This document shows, in pieces, positions 25,501 through 38,255 of a stretch of 64,000 bases of DNA (position 1 is its first letter; each line of letters starts with the position of its first letter). A program made the translations under genes and the position numbers. The DNA comes from Amaranthus tricolor (lineage: Eukaryota > Streptophyta > Magnoliopsida > Caryophyllales > Amaranthaceae). The notes beneath the pieces were generated by a model. The model ran no database searches and was not told the DNA's origin. It saw only the letters and a program-made list of their open reading frames with translations. The stretch is from NCBI RefSeq assembly GCF_026212465.1, contig NC_080062.1, positions 284,501-348,500 of the forward strand. Reading direction: 5' to 3'.

Positions 25501-25622
25501 AATTCATCAAACCCAGATTCATCATGTCTTTTGGTGGGTAGTAAAGGGGCATTTTCATTCGGGATTTGCTTCCCTTTTCTTGTTTTCCTCCCTCTTTTAG
25601 ACTCCATATTACCAATTGTCAT
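19532..25622 (-). CDS. AVT6-like vacuolar amino-acid transporter (Aa_trans/SLC38 type)
   Basis: Five exons on the minus strand: 25196-25622, 24487-24639, 23575-23778, 22235-22700 and 19532-19673. All junctions are GT-AG and keep frame, giving 463 aa. A soluble N-terminus (MTIGNMESKRGRK, then NENAPLLP) leads into GASFSGAVFNLSTTIIGAGI, the first membrane helix of this family, then MALPATMKILGLGLGI. About eleven hydrophobic segments follow, including SLRYTSALSVGLAVVFLV, PVLVTAYICHYN, AALGLCSSVYVMTSLFGFLL and a last one near AILMIVLAVFSNAVAIYSD. The extended loop HSIDNELEDSSQIKPVV and the PLRLNMDGLCFP stretch fit plant AVT6 proteins, which move amino acids out of the vacuole. Start Met 25622 is the first of two (also Met at MESKR). 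The last intron is 2.56 kb and contains a tandem array. Confidence 0.9.
20101..21385. repeat. tandem array of a ~300-bp unit, about 4.4 copies, in the AVT6-like intron
   Basis: Units begin at GAATGCAAT-like starts at 20101, 20411, 20712, 21003 and (partial) 21267, so the spacing is 310, 301, 291 and 264 bp. Each unit repeats AAGAAAG..TATAATGATCT.AACAGCC, CTTATAGAATATGTGAGCAA, GTTTTATC.C.CCAAATATCA, GAATTC.CA.CCG.GGC and CAAAGGCTATAATACACGCT. Divergence rises along the array, with units 1-2 closest. It is satellite-like, with no coding frame and no known family that I recognise. Confidence 0.85.
21560..21740 (+). mobile_element. SINE-like dispersed repeat
   Basis: Carries GGGGGTCGGATGTACTCAAC, CTTACCCTTGTTAGTAATAA, a TAGCAAACATCATCGGC-like block and AAATAAGAAGTGCAAAT. 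The same blocks in the same order occur near 39.4 kb, partly near 33.8 kb, and inverted near 8.8 kb. GTCGGATGTAC..CCTTACCC is a sequence I associate with plant SINEs. It lies in the last intron of the transporter gene. Confidence 0.55.
24735..25128. repeat. repeats resembling an Au-SINE/RTE 3' end, with an embedded hAT-like MITE
   Basis: GCCTTAATC.CAACAGATTGG followed by CTACATG and AACTAACTCGGTCACACCA occurs around 24750-24820 and again, in two overlapping partial copies, at 24995-25128; a further partial copy is near 24205-24245. The AATCCCAA..TTGG..TCG.CTACAT motif is like the 3' tail of plant Au SINEs and RTE elements. Between the copies, 24827-24985 starts GGGGTGTTCA and ends TGAACACC, consistent with a small hAT-type MITE, though no target duplication is visible. 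Confidence 0.45.
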
Positions 25623-27199
25623 TTTTTTTCTTCCTAGAAATAGAAACCCTTAAAACCTCAACTTTATTGGAGGAATAGAAGAGATCAAAATCAAATCTTT
25701 ATTATTTTTATAGAACAAAATCCAATCTTTTTTGATGTTGAAGAAATCAATACAAGAAAAACACGATTTGGGTTTTGATTTTAATATCTGCGATTTAGTA
25801 ATTCACGTGTAAAAACGATCAAAAATATCTTAATTATTTGAAAATAAGGGTTTTGAGAACAGAAGTGAAATTTTTTTGGTATCCAAGTGACTAAAATGGA
25901 GAAAAACAAATCAATCTGTTGCCAAACCCAAAAATGGTCGGAGTTAGGCCAGAAATTGAAGGGCAATTTTAGCAATAAAACCCAAAATTGTAGAGTAGAA
26001 GATAAGAATTATGGAGTAAAATAATGCAGTGAGACAAACGAGTACGCAAACTAATAGTTGTTTATCATACAACTATACTTCTATAATTGAAAAATTGTAT
26101 TACTGTTTTTCTCTGTTTGTTTTATTTGGGTGTGTCCTATTTTGGATAAAATTTGAAAGGTTTGTTTGGTGAACACAAATTAATGGAGGTTATGCACATT
26201 GATGTCGCTTTCAAAAGTTCCTGTCTTTCACGTTGTTTTAGTTTTAATTAAAGAAAAAGTTTGGGTAGGTTGGCTCCGGTCACCTATTAACACTGGGGCA
26301 TTCAATTCGAGATAGTGATCATTGATAAATATACTTATGGATCGGTTTATCAATATTGTCCTGACATTGATAACGGTAACTCTTAACCTTTTATGGGGAA
26401 GTGAACATTGAATACTGTTCACCAACTGAGTCGACTAGTATTGGTCTGTATTAGTTTTTAAGTATCTTTCTTATGTTAATCATGAGTAGTCTTGTGAGTT
26501 GTTGGTTATCTTGGTCTATCATCGGGTCAATTTCAGGTCATATGTTTCGGGTTGGTTCAAATCAGATCTTATGTTCACATTGATTTTCACATAATTTTAA
26601 ATCCATTTTGAAGTTTAGTTCGGTTACAAGGTGATCTATTTTGAACACCTCAATCTTGATTTGTTCTCCCGGCAGGCATGTTGCTACTTTGTCCTGCAAT
26701 CTCCATTAGTGTTCTTGTTCCTAGCCCATCCCCTTCACCCTCCCCTGTTGTACACTAGACAATACCAAAAGACACTACCGCTTTTTCTTCACTCGTCACC
26801 ATTACTATCCAAAAAAGGCTCCTTCCATGACCACTAATCCCCATTATTGTTTGAAAAAATCTCATAATGTATCTTCGAATCTCCATTATTGCAAAAAAAA
26901 CCTTCTTCTATAACCAGCAATCTCCATTGCCAAGTGATCTTATGAGCATAACAGTGCCAGCTTAGTCAAATTCATCTCAGTTACCAATTGCTTAAAATTA
27001 ATTTAGTAATCTAAGTTAAATAATTAAATAATGTGATTTAAGACAGAAAAGATAAGATAATAGAAACATTATATGGTAATGATTTCCTACTTTACATATT
27101 CAACTAATGAAATAGGGGGTCCTCTTACATAAAAGTATAAAGTATATAGAAGTATATATATATCTATACAGTAAGGGTAACTCTTTCTATACATTACAT
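25623..27199. other. intergenic region between AVT6-like and RPOT genes, no gene seen
   Basis: The part next to 25622 should hold the 5' UTR and promoter of the transporter gene. Farther out there are only short unsupported ORFs and AT-rich DNA. The segment 27200-27675 is probably the 3' UTR of the RPOT gene. Confidence 0.45.
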
Positions 27200-27675
27200 A
27201 CAAAACATTGTCTATCTATCAATACTATCATACTTTTCTGTTTCATTAATTTTGCTACATTTACATTGAAAAGTACTGACATCGTAAACTGCAGTGTAGC
27301 AAAATGAATGAGAGAAAGTAGTAACTATGTTCCAAGTACCAAGAATGTCGAGAATCATGAAAATTGACAAGGATGGTATCCTGAACTTCAGTTTCAAGAA
27401 CGTGCTGGCCTTTGAGCTTCAAGATAGACTATCATACAATGATGTTTCAGTGGCTTCGAGTCAAAAGGCAGCCAGCGCCCAACAGCTGAATAGAAATTTC
27501 AATCCGTGTAAGCATGCTTGGCCGACTCAAATCTTTCAGTATCAAGGCTATTGCGTTCTTGTGTAAACATGCCACACAGAAGCTATCCGTCTTACACAAC
27601 AATCAAGAGCATGGTGTGCCTGCCCGAGAGATTGTAGATGGCGGGGGAGAAATTAACGCAATTGTTCCTGTTCGC

Positions 27676-30600
27676 TTAGTTGAAGAAATATGGAGAGTCC
27701 AAAACTTCCTTCAGATCAAAGTCGCCTCGCTCCGGTAGAGGTGGGAAAGATAGTGTGGGAAACGATTGCTGAAAACTTTCCAACAACTGTGGTGTGTTCG
27801 AGAAAAAATAAGTGAAAAGGTAATCAGTAAAATACAATAAGCATCATTCTGAAAATGTCATGTAGATTATGTTAACTTCAGTTCCATGTTTCAACTATTT
27901 TGAAGCTTTTGTCCAAGTCCTAGGGCCGAATTCAATATAGTTACACAATTCATTATTAATACGTTTTTACTCAAATGACACCGGGTCATGGCTAGGGGTT
28001 TTCAATGGGCCGGGCCCCCATTTTGAGCCCTAATCCAGCCTGTTATTAGAAGGGTTTTGTAAGGGCAATGCCGTAAATGGACCAGGCCAAAACGGGCTTT
28101 ACTGCAATTAAAATGGAGCGGACTGTAAAAGGGCTTAATAAGGGCTATAAAATGGAGCGGGCTCTACTCATGGCAGAACTGAGCTTAGATTCTCCCCCAA
28201 GTATAACAAGGGGGAGAACATCAAGAATTCTGAGACTTATGTTATTTTGCCTTTGTTCTCCAACCGGGGAGGTCTTCGAGGCTTGTACTTTATCGTCGTG
28301 ATCTTTTGATTTGGAATAAAAACAGATGTTTGAACCAGAAAACCGACAGAGCTTTAGAAGACCTACATTTTCCAATATTGGTTGTTCGTATAGTTCAACA
28401 AACTTTTCGCGAAGTATTCTGTTCATCTGATCCACATCACATGCATGAGTCCAGTATGAATCATGAACACCTATAATTATAGAACATAGATGGTTAAGCA
28501 AAAACAACATTTCATTAACCTGATTTAAAAGTTAAGGTAAGCGGAAAAACCTGCAAAGTTTAAGCCAGCCTTTTTGCAAGCAACTGCAGTCATCATCATA
28601 TGCGAACCATCTAGGGAGTGAACAAAATTTGGTGGAAACGCTGTTCTCTGCCGCTTAATCATAATCTGCAACAATGAAAGTATTTCAATAATTCAAGCCC
28701 ATGAAAGATGAACGAGAAGTTACACGTTAACTACACTGAACCAATCAGTGTGCAAAAACGTCAATTGGGTAAGTTCAGGTTCATCAATCTAGCACTGCAG
28801 TGCTGGCAATTTCAACATTTCCATTGCTCGTGTTATTTCTTGGCTTTGGAGAAATATAACAGGTCATCTTTATAAATCTTCGTTCACAGATTTGACATTC
28901 ATTTTTTATTTACCAACTACTAGTCAACTTTCAAATCAACGCTAGTCAGGTAAGTGTCAGTTCAGGTCAGGTCGATTTTTTTCTCGGACTTGATGTGATA
29001 GAATATTGAATATTGCAATCATGGAGCTTGCCTCTTAAATTTTCGTCCATCTGTGTAGAACACCTAAAGTTGTACATAGTAGTTATATTGCCATCTAGTA
29101 ATTCTATCGAGCAAAAAGATACAGGAAATGGATTTTGATATCCATGTCGTATATGGTTTCTCTATCGGGCCATCAGCTAATGCAATTTTCTCAAATATGC
29201 TAAAGCAACTTAACCTTTGGACATTATAGGACAATCATTAAGTTTTATCGGATCCGAATTCTGTTGATCCAATGCACCTGGAGCTGGAAAGATAGCGATC
29301 AAACAGCAATATAGGATTATAAACAAGAGACATACCTTTTCAGTCTCTCTTTCCAGGGTCAAAATCTGAAGAGATGTCCTAATCTGCATATTTATTTATC
29401 AAACAAGGTATATTACTCTTCCTAAAATGAATATCCAATAACAATAATGTCAAAGAGTTGCATAAACAAAAATAAATCAACATTAGAGATGGTCGATAAC
29501 GAAGATTATACTTTAATCGTCATATTTAATACTGATCTAGAACTAAAGAAAAAAATTACAATGATTATTCTTCTCCAGATTTTACTATATTTCATTATGA
29601 TTCGAAAATGAAGAATTATAAGATCTGGCTTCATCAAGAGTGAACATTTTTACATGCACCAATAACGATCAACATTTCTCTTGCATAAAAAAAACTTTGC
29701 CCTCATAGTTGTATCAATGATTCTCCACGTGTCTACCACGTCAATAATTAACCCCTCATCATAATCCTAATTTTGTTTCTCTTTTTATCTTACCCGTGAT
29801 TTCCACACTATAAATGTTTTCCTCACTTATGCACTTCTTGGTCTCCCCGCTAACCTGCCTTGTCTCCAACATGCAAAGAATATTTATCTATATTTTTATA
29901 AAACATCAAAACTCTTAAGTACTTCCCTGAAGGAGTTCGAACAATACAACATTGGCATCTTCTTCATAGCTTAGATCTAATTCTTTTAATTGGCCCATTG
30001 ATTCTAGAGGTTAATAATCATAAGCTCATCTGACGCCATATAAGTGACGAATTGGAAACCCTGCATACTTATCACTAAACACGAGTTTGGGAAGTGCAAT
30101 ACGTCACCGAGTACGGAATGCCTACGCGTAAAATTGAATTGGACTCATGTCATAAGATGTGAAAATTTTTATGCTATTAGTCACTAATCTACCACAACCC
30201 TCTTCCGCTCTTCGTTTAACCATGATTGAAACTGACGATGAATGGGCCATGGCAAGATTTAAAATGAGAAAAAAAAAAGCCAAAACTAAAAAAACGGATA
30301 CTTATATACCAGATGTCTGCCTTTTTTGCAGTAAGGCTGCACAACAGGAAGACCTAGCGGTGTTGTCCACCTCACAGGCTGATTTTCTGATGCAATAATC
30401 TGCACAAATTTCAGCAAAATGCAGCACAAAATGTAAATTATAGTAAGGCAGACACACACACACTTAAAGAGAGAAAACAAAGATAATGTTGAAGAAGCCA
30501 CATCTAAAAAATCTTGTACTAACAACTCAAAAATACTGTCCCAATCAAAATTAGGAATAAAAGTGCACTTGACTAAAAGACTTATTTGTACAGATTCTTA

Positions 30601-33600
30601 AATATCATAGGCAGTATTTTGTGATCAGCTTAACATTCTAAAGTACCACAGTTTTCAAGGTCCAGCATTGCTCATCAAAAATACTTTCGAGTCTCAAAAT
30701 GTAATGATATAGTAATTAGTATGCAAGACAAACCTTTGCACATTCACCAAGCCAACTCATGATACTACGGGCAGCTTGAAACATCTCCCCCAATGCAGTC
30801 AATGTAATCTATTCAAACAGTAAAAGAGGCACAATCAGAAAATGTTAGAAAGCGCAAAAAACAAATCACAAAGCCAATCATCTTGCAAACAAATGCAGAT
30901 TATGCACATCCTAAAACTAGCATTAAACATTTGTAGAATATCTTACTTTAGCAGTATAACAGGCTGCACCATAAAGTTCTGCGTCATCGCTGAATGCAGC
31001 ACGTTCCTTCAACCTCCTCTTGATCTGCTCTCTAGCACCAACATAAGTGACACCATACACTGAGGTCATCACCGTCTGCTTGACCAATTTTCTGTCGATC
31101 TAAATACCCAATTTGAATATATGACGATTAATAAGGTGATGCATAACGGGTAGATTACAAATCGATAAATAATGTGACAAGTCTATGTTATTTGTCGAAA
31201 TTCAGGAGTTGTTGAATGCCACAAACCTGAGTGACAAGCTGCCTTGCAAGTACAGCATCTGGAAACACAGTAGGGTCTTTTTCTGCATCTGCTTGCATGA
31301 TGGCAAGAACCCTGTGTCAATAAATTTCATTCAATCGTCAGATTTGATTACATTGGTAGAAAATTATATTGACCCATCGATTTTTAATGGAACAATCGGG
31401 ACACATATTTTGCATGACAGAGCAATTGAAAATCCAATGCTGGACAGTCAACATGACTTTAAGAATTGGAATATATGGTGTACCATCAAGACTTGTCAAC
31501 CCTTAAGCCCCTTTCAAAAGAAAAGAATAAAATAAAAGAGTTCTCATCCACATAAATGGCATAGTAGCTGAAAATCATCTAGGATTGACCTTTCATGTAC
31601 AAATTACAATACATGCAAGTGGTTTTGAGGCCTGAGGATATTATCATGTATTTCCTTCAATCCTTGAGAAGAATAAAATATTTGTTTTGATACTGGGGTA
31701 GGCTAGAAAAACCCTTACAGGCCTTCTCGTATGTGGTTAAAACCGAACCACTGTCACAAGGGTGAAAGAAAAAGCCCACAACCACTAGGCTAACCCATGA
31801 TTCTCAGCAAAAGAAAAATAATTATAATGCAGATAAAAAACAAGCAAAGGGTCCTTACCTGGCAGCTATGCCCGAGTAAACATCTGCAGGTTTCTCACCA
31901 GCAACAAGATTGACAGCCTCTGCTCCCAACTGAAAAGCAAATGTTTACAATGAGAAAAACATAATTTTCTCCACCAATATCCTCTTGGTAGCTGGTTCCA
32001 CTTTAATTAAACAATGGATATTGTATGAGCAGTGACCAAATACAAAACTTTTCCGTACAAAATAGTTCACAAGTTCACCTTACACTTGCAATGAAGTTGC
32101 TTTCTTTTAGAAATTAATTTAAATGCACATGCCAAATACAAAAAATAGTCGCTTTACAGTAAAAGAAAATAATGAAAACACCTTATCTCTCCCAAGAGCA
32201 GCATAATGCTGTAATCCATTGCATGAACCATCCTGTTTGAACAGAAAGGATCATGAATTAATTCAAGAAAGGAACCGCGTAAACCACTTTGACACAAAGT
32301 AAATAAATTTAATTAACAGGAACAAACAATATAATACACCCCAATATTCTAATATATGAGCTGTGTAGTGTCTATCATACATCAATGTCTCAGTAAGAAC
32401 CTTCCCAATATAGCATTCAAAATAACTTTAGAATAGAAACCCATTGATTTGCTTGCCTGATGAACTGGAATATGTGAAATATACACCTCAGGACAGGGAC
32501 TTCTCAGAGCTTCAGCTAATTCAATACAGACAGCCAAACACTGAAAAGGATCTTCCGCATTCAACCACCAACACCTTCCTTCCAGAGGCTTATCCACAGA
32601 ATCAAATATTTCATCCAAATTGTTCTCGGTAAAAGCTAGTCGACCATCTAGAGATAATTTGTCAACGCCACCAGCATATAGATTTGCCACATGTATTTTT
32701 AACCAACGTAAACCTGCTTTTCCAAGGGCACGGCCCTCTGCAAACTCTAAAGCACCTCGACACATGTCAGACCCTAGATGGTTCAAGTATGGGTGCATGG
32801 GATATGCTCGCCCACGAAAATCAACATTATGTGGATAGAAAAATCCTTCCTCGTCCTTCATTTTTCGAGCAACCTACACTTAAAAAGATGTTAGCATCCT
32901 GTTTGTCCTAAGATAAACCCTAAGAAGACGGGTCAATAAATTGTTACTTACCGCAAGTTTGAGTTCTACATCACATCGTTGAGAATGCCTTTCCCGATTC
33001 TCCTTTTTCACAGACCTGAGTTTCCACTTCCATTTTTTAAGTTGAGTTTCATCATCATCATCTGGTTTTTCTGGCAAAAGAACCTGCAATAATAACACCA
33101 GCAAAAGTTAGGGGGAAAAGAGCGGAACACTAGGCAGAAAAACTGAAAGCTCATATGTGAAACTAAATAACTTTCAGAAAGGAAAGAAAGAGAAAACTCA
33201 CATCATCTCGATCAACCAAATCAGCCAGACGACCTCCATAAGCCCATATCCTCTCAATGATGCTAAGAACTTTTCTATTTACCCTCCATTTCGTGTGTCC
33301 AAGTGTATCTAAGGCCTATAAAATTCATGATAAAAAGTATCATATTGCTGCAAAGGTAAAGCAGTTACAGGTGCTTAAGATTATTCCTACTAATTCTATA
33401 ATTAGTGTCAGTTTAATGAGAATGCATGAAACAGATAGGAAGGAAGTGCAAAGCAAAATCATTTTCCTTGTCTGACCTCAAAGACTGATTCTAGCTGTTC
33501 CACAGGGGCTCTCTTAACTGCTTCCCGCTGATGTTTGCATCCATGAGTTCGCATGACAAATGATCGCAAAACCAAGTACGCACCTTTGTCATAACTAGTA

Positions 33601-36377
33601 CGAGAAAACAAAAAGATAACAAATCACATTCAGTTAAATTTTGGAGCCAAATTCACCAGGATACTTTGGAAGTAATAAACATCAGGCCTTTAAAAGATTT
33701 AAAGTACAAACTGGGATCAAATAACAATGAGGTTGTTTACAATACTACAAGCATAACTTACAACTCACATAAATAAGAAGCATAAATAATCAAATGTAGC
33801 TTTTACTAGTCTATTATAATTCAAAACCAACGAACTATAAATCTTCGGTCCATTGAATATAGACATGAACAAAAACTGATGCATGTTAAGGATGTCAATT
33901 TGAAGGACTTCGAAGCTTGAAGCGAACAGTGAATAAGTAATGAGAAGTATTGTTAGGAAAAAATGCAATATTAATTAAGACGTGGTGTTCATTGGCAATC
34001 CAATAATCAATTAAGTGGTGGTTCAGATTCAATATTCAGCATATTACCAAGTCCAAAACTACACAAAGATAAAGTGAGCATGATACACAAAATCGATGCA
34101 GCTGTTTGATACCATAAAGAACTTCATAAACACAAAGTTATTTACATTAAAATACTAGTGTGGACATACCTAGTCCATTTTTCGGGCGGTACCAGCATTG
34201 GCATATAGGGGATCACCATGTGCCTTGGCTGCAGCAGAAACAAATATTTTTTAATGATAACTGTGGTTTCAAACATTATAAAGTCTAAATAAGAGTAGGG
34301 ACAGGGGTAAAAGAAAGATCACAACAGCAAGCCTGCATACTTTTCAGTGGGTCTAAATCAAGGCATCAACAGGGTAAGAGAAAGATCGCAACAGAAAGTA
34401 TGCATGCTTTTCAGCTGAAATTCATGATAAAACACGCACAGAAGATTCATAATACTCTAATAGATGTAAATAAATAAGTTTTTTGTACTTTCAAAACTCA
34501 CAGTTTTCTCTAGACCATTGATAATCAGCGGGTCACATTCGATTATCCCATATCTTCGACCAGTTTTTCTGCCAACAAGAACCATAACTAGTCAAATAGA
34601 CCAAATCAAACAAATTAATGGATTGAAGATAGATAAGTCATTACTTGTTCTCACGTCCACAATTCCTTAATGAGTGCACAAACGCAGGCCGGATGTCAGG
34701 AGGATCACAAGCTGACTGATTAGCTGGAGGTTGTATGTATGCAGTATTGATTAGCATCTCAATCAGACGGCTCCCAACCTACAACAAAGAAAAGATGACG
34801 CCACATTTTCATCAATGAAAGAAGGTACAAGGTCAGGAAACAGCAACTACCTTAGCCTTTGCATCTGCACCCCATGGCTTAGAGTCATCATGAGAAGCAA
34901 CTATTTTCAGGGCTTGTTTTCGCTTTTGCTTCTTGATTAAGTTATCCACACTTTTTCTCAAATGCTGTTGCTTTTGAATCTCAGCATCAAAGCCACCTTC
35001 CTCAGAAGTTCTATTTTGGTCACCCTTTTTCTTCTTTGTTTTCTCTAAAAACATGTGTATCCTTACCTATACATCCGAAGTACCACACTAAATGACAAAA
35101 TGCATCACAGCTTAGCACTACTTCCTCTAGTTTTATTGTTAGTTACATTTCTTGTTCCCATGCTATCCGGTGCACAACTTTGACTCTTAATATCTCTAGT
35201 TGCGCATAATTAAAAGGTATAAAAGCTTGATGTTATAAAAAATGCAAGAAGAATCGGATAAGGTCTCATTGGACTGTGTTTTATTCTCATACATAGAGAA
35301 CAAGAACTAAAATAATATTGCTTGATAAACAGTAATTATTATGCAACTGTAACAATTAATAAGAACCAAAGGTAGTATTACTTATTAAAAACACTTAGAA
35401 GATAATACAAGATTACTCACTTCTTGTTCAACGGCTTCGCCTATGGCACACGCAACTGGAACAACCTTTGCAGTGCCATATCCACTTCCAGTCATTAACA
35501 TTCCCATCAACTTATGCATTGTTATAATTGCCATCATATCTGCAGGTAATTGATCAAAATACAATGCATATCCAGCTCTACACCTCCCTTGCCTAATCAA
35601 TTCTTGCTCTTCCATAATGCTATCCCTTAATGGTTCAAACCAATCAAGAAACAATGACTTGACATAAGGCAAATTAGGAGCTAGCTTAAGCTCACACATA
35701 TCAGCCAAAAGCTCCCTATATTCATTTGCTGCCTGTTGCCATGACTCAGTTTCAAGCTTTATTTGCCTATTCCTAAGAGTGTGGTACCTAAAAGGCGGCA
35801 AACCCACAACAACTTTCGGCTTATGTTGCCTTAATTCCCTCCATTTTTCCCTCTTCTCTTCTTTTCTCATCTCCTCCACTAATTCCTGAATTTCATCAAA
35901 CAATGAAAGATCATCCTCAAAATCAGTTGAGCTCACTAACTCAGCTTCAACAACACTAGCATACCCTTTTGGACACAAAATATTTGAATTAGGTTGAATA
36001 CCCAAAAATACTGAAATGGGGTTTTCCACAAACTCTTCATTCAGCAAAAACCCACCATTTCTACAAATACCAACCTCAGAAAAGTTGAATTTTTTACAAA
36101 ACCCTAATTGAAATGACCTAATTTTCAAGTTCTCACAACTAAATAAATCAGAAGTAACCCCTAAAAAGCTGTAATTACGCGAAAGATTAAATCTATTCAA
36201 ACATAACCTTGAATTTCTTGTAATTGCATGTTTACCCACATTTCCCCACATAATTCTGGAATCAAATAATTGGTTTACCAGAAAATTGCTACTTGATTTA
36301 TAAACTGGAATGGAATAATCAAAACTCTGCGAGAAATTTGCAGGAAGTGTAGAGAGATTACTACTAGACATCAACAT
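27676..36377 (-). CDS. phage-type (T7-like) organellar RNA polymerase, RPOTm/RPOTmp class
   Basis: Nineteen exons, minus strand: 35421-36377, 34851-35066, 34645-34778, 34502-34568, 34170-34228, 33477-33594, 33202-33315, 32952-33083, 32457-32873, 32182-32232, 31859-31929, 31227-31311, 30947-31099, 30734-30808, 30310-30399, 29336-29383, 28551-28665, 28367-28470, 27676-27786; all junctions keep frame (1038 aa). It transcribes mitochondrial and/or plastid genes. A Ser/Asn-rich presequence precedes the conserved N-terminal domain ([20 protein letters not shown]). Catalytic motifs align with T7 polymerase: [14 protein letters not shown] (Asp537), [18 protein letters not shown] (Lys631, Tyr639), [13 protein letters not shown] (Asp812), and a C-terminal YFFN. 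The intron after exon 9 has a GC donor. Sequence after the presequence ([19 protein letters not shown]) leans toward RPOTmp, but RPOTm is not excluded. A second in-frame Met (residue 43, MWGNV, at 36249-36251) matches the start of other RPOT proteins. Confidence 0.93.
31640..31800 (-). mobile_element. possible tRNA-derived SINE, reverse orientation, in an RPOT intron
   Basis: On the minus strand it reads GGTTAGCCTAGTGGTTGTGG, close to a pol III box A (TAGCCTAGTGG), and about 45 bases later GTGGTTCGGTTTTAACC, which resembles box B. It ends in a region running into TATTTTATTCTT. Ends and target duplications are not defined. Confidence 0.38.
33725..33860 (+). mobile_element. SINE-like dispersed repeat fragment in an RPOT intron
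   Basis: Contains ACAATGAGGTTGTTTACAAT, CACATAAATAAGAAGCATAA and CTAGTCTATTATAATTCAAA, matching in order the repeat near 21.6-21.75 kb (AAATAAGAAGTGCAAAT ... TAGTCTATTATAATCCGAAA). The 5' part is missing or too diverged to see. Confidence 0.45.
35105..35310 (-). mobile_element. Stowaway-like MITE relic in RPOT intron 1
   Basis: TCTTAATATCTCTAGTTGCG.ATAATTAAAA followed by TATAAAA..TTGAT and TCTCATTGGACTGTGTTTT resembles sequence at 62035-62125 and, inverted, the interior of the MITE at 62131-62379. TIRs are eroded, so the ends are approximate. Confidence 0.4.
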
Positions 36378-38055
36378 GTAATTGATAAAATTTTAAATGA
36401 AAATGTAGAAATTGAAGAGTTGAAATAGATAAATAAGTTGGCTTTTTTTCCCAGAAATATGATGGTGATGAGACTCAAACCAGCTTGGACTGGTATAAAG
36501 ATTAAACCTATACTGTTGAAAACCCCTCCTAAAACCTTTGTTTTTGCTGCTCTTTTTTTGTGTTAGGAAAACCGTCGACAAATAGATTTTAGGAGAATAC
36601 TAGCCAAAAAAGATATTTTACTTTCTAAAATATCTTGCAACATTACATTTTACAAAATTACATTACATCAATATCATTAAGAATATCCACTTAAACTAAA
36701 ATTTAAAGGTTTGATAACGCAACTTTAACCTTGTATTACTTACAAAACATTTGTTTTTGATTCATTTAAAACACATATCAGTTCACGTGCAACTTCGCTA
36801 AAATAAAAATTGTACATGATAAGATAAGTAATTTTTACTATAATCAGAACTATGAATCTGAAGACTTATCTAAATACATACAACTTGCTAAAAAATCTTC
36901 AAGAAATTTTAACATGGGATCTCCAATATTATCAATGGGGTATTGACATTAATAGATAGAGTTTGTGTCTTTTTAAACTAATATTAAATATTAATTTACA
37001 ACAAGAGAAACAACTCATTAGTGTTTGAATTCAAGTCATTGTTCGATTGTTTGACTCGGGAGTTGATCCCTCAAGATGAGTTTTTTAGCTATATTACTTG
37101 AATTTGGGTACGGATATCAAAACAATTATTAATTTTATTATCCAATACAACTATTTTTCATGTGAGCTTTTAGAAACAAATAAAAAGAAGGCTAAAAAGA
37201 CTTCTAATTCAAAGGCTAGTTTAAGAACAAACCTAGTATAAAGTATTTTCTCCATTTTTTAAATTGCACCATTTCTCATAAAAAGTTGTCACGTATTTAG
37301 CATAAATATTAAATTGGTACTTCAAAAAAAAATGAATGTATTAGTATTCCTAGTCTACACTCAAACTTTAACTTTGATTGTTCTTGTATTCATCAATCTG
37401 TCAGATTCTGCGTCTGACTATTGCTTTCTTGTCTCATGAATGAAGATGGAACTGTGCAGAAAACTGTTGAGTAAAAGTACATAATCATGCTGCTATTAGC
37501 TGGTGCAAACTGTGGAATTACCAGATTCGATTTCTCTGAATCTCGATCATTCAGTATCCGACCCATTCTAATTCAGCTCAATTTATTCAGATTAACGTCG
37601 CCTGAGACTATACCCTGCATTTACGGCCATGGCCTGCCTCAGACCATGATCAATGGTTCCACAGTATACGACAACTGCCAGAGAGTAGACTGATAGAAAA
37701 ACAAAATCTTGCACTACAGAATTTAGCTGTCGCTTATGAACTCGAGCTGCAGACGACCTGATTGTACCATCTGCTTTACGTGACCGGGGACAACACAGGG
37801 ATGAATTGTACCATGGTATGGGGTCTAGCTAAGACCAGCCCGAGACCAACGATTCAACACTATGCTGCAACTAGCGCAGAGTGAACTGATAGCAGATATG
37901 TTTTTCCATCACGGAAAAAAATTGAGACTTCAAGACCATAGATCTCTCAAACCCTGATAAGGAATCTGAAATTTCGGAATTGATATGGTACAACGCTGTT
38001 TAATTAGTACACGATAGCTCTCGCTTTTTGGTCATAGTATACAACTAAACATTGG
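36378..38055. other. intergenic region between RPOT and ABHD17-like genes
   Basis: The portion next to 36377 is the RPOT promoter and leader. The stretch 37430-37900 is less AT-rich but has no gene I can recognise, and its longest ORF (about 68 codons, plus strand) shows no family features. Confidence 0.4.
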
Positions 38056-38067
38056 ACACACCACAGG

Positions 38068-38073
38068 TAAACT
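38068..38073 (-). terminator. candidate polyadenylation signal AATAAA of the ABHD17-like gene
   Basis: AATAAA on the minus strand about 185 bases after the stop codon at 38256, a usual 3' UTR length for plants. Position is the only support. Confidence 0.4.
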
Positions 38074-38255
38074 TTATTCATCCCGACAGACCAAAAAACT
38101 GATGTACAGTACACAAAATCTGCCCCAATCAACAAATTCCTGTTATTTCTCTAAACGCCGAGGAAAAGAATCCCAAACCCCCTAATTATCTCTAATATGT
38201 AGTATGAAGGAAGAAAATGTTCAATCTAATCTGTGAACTGGTCTCTTCTTTCTCC

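Noticed and set aside
37487..37693. 68-codon plus-strand ORF in slightly GC-richer DNA
   Set aside because: No family features, no splice partners, and no codon pattern distinct from background.
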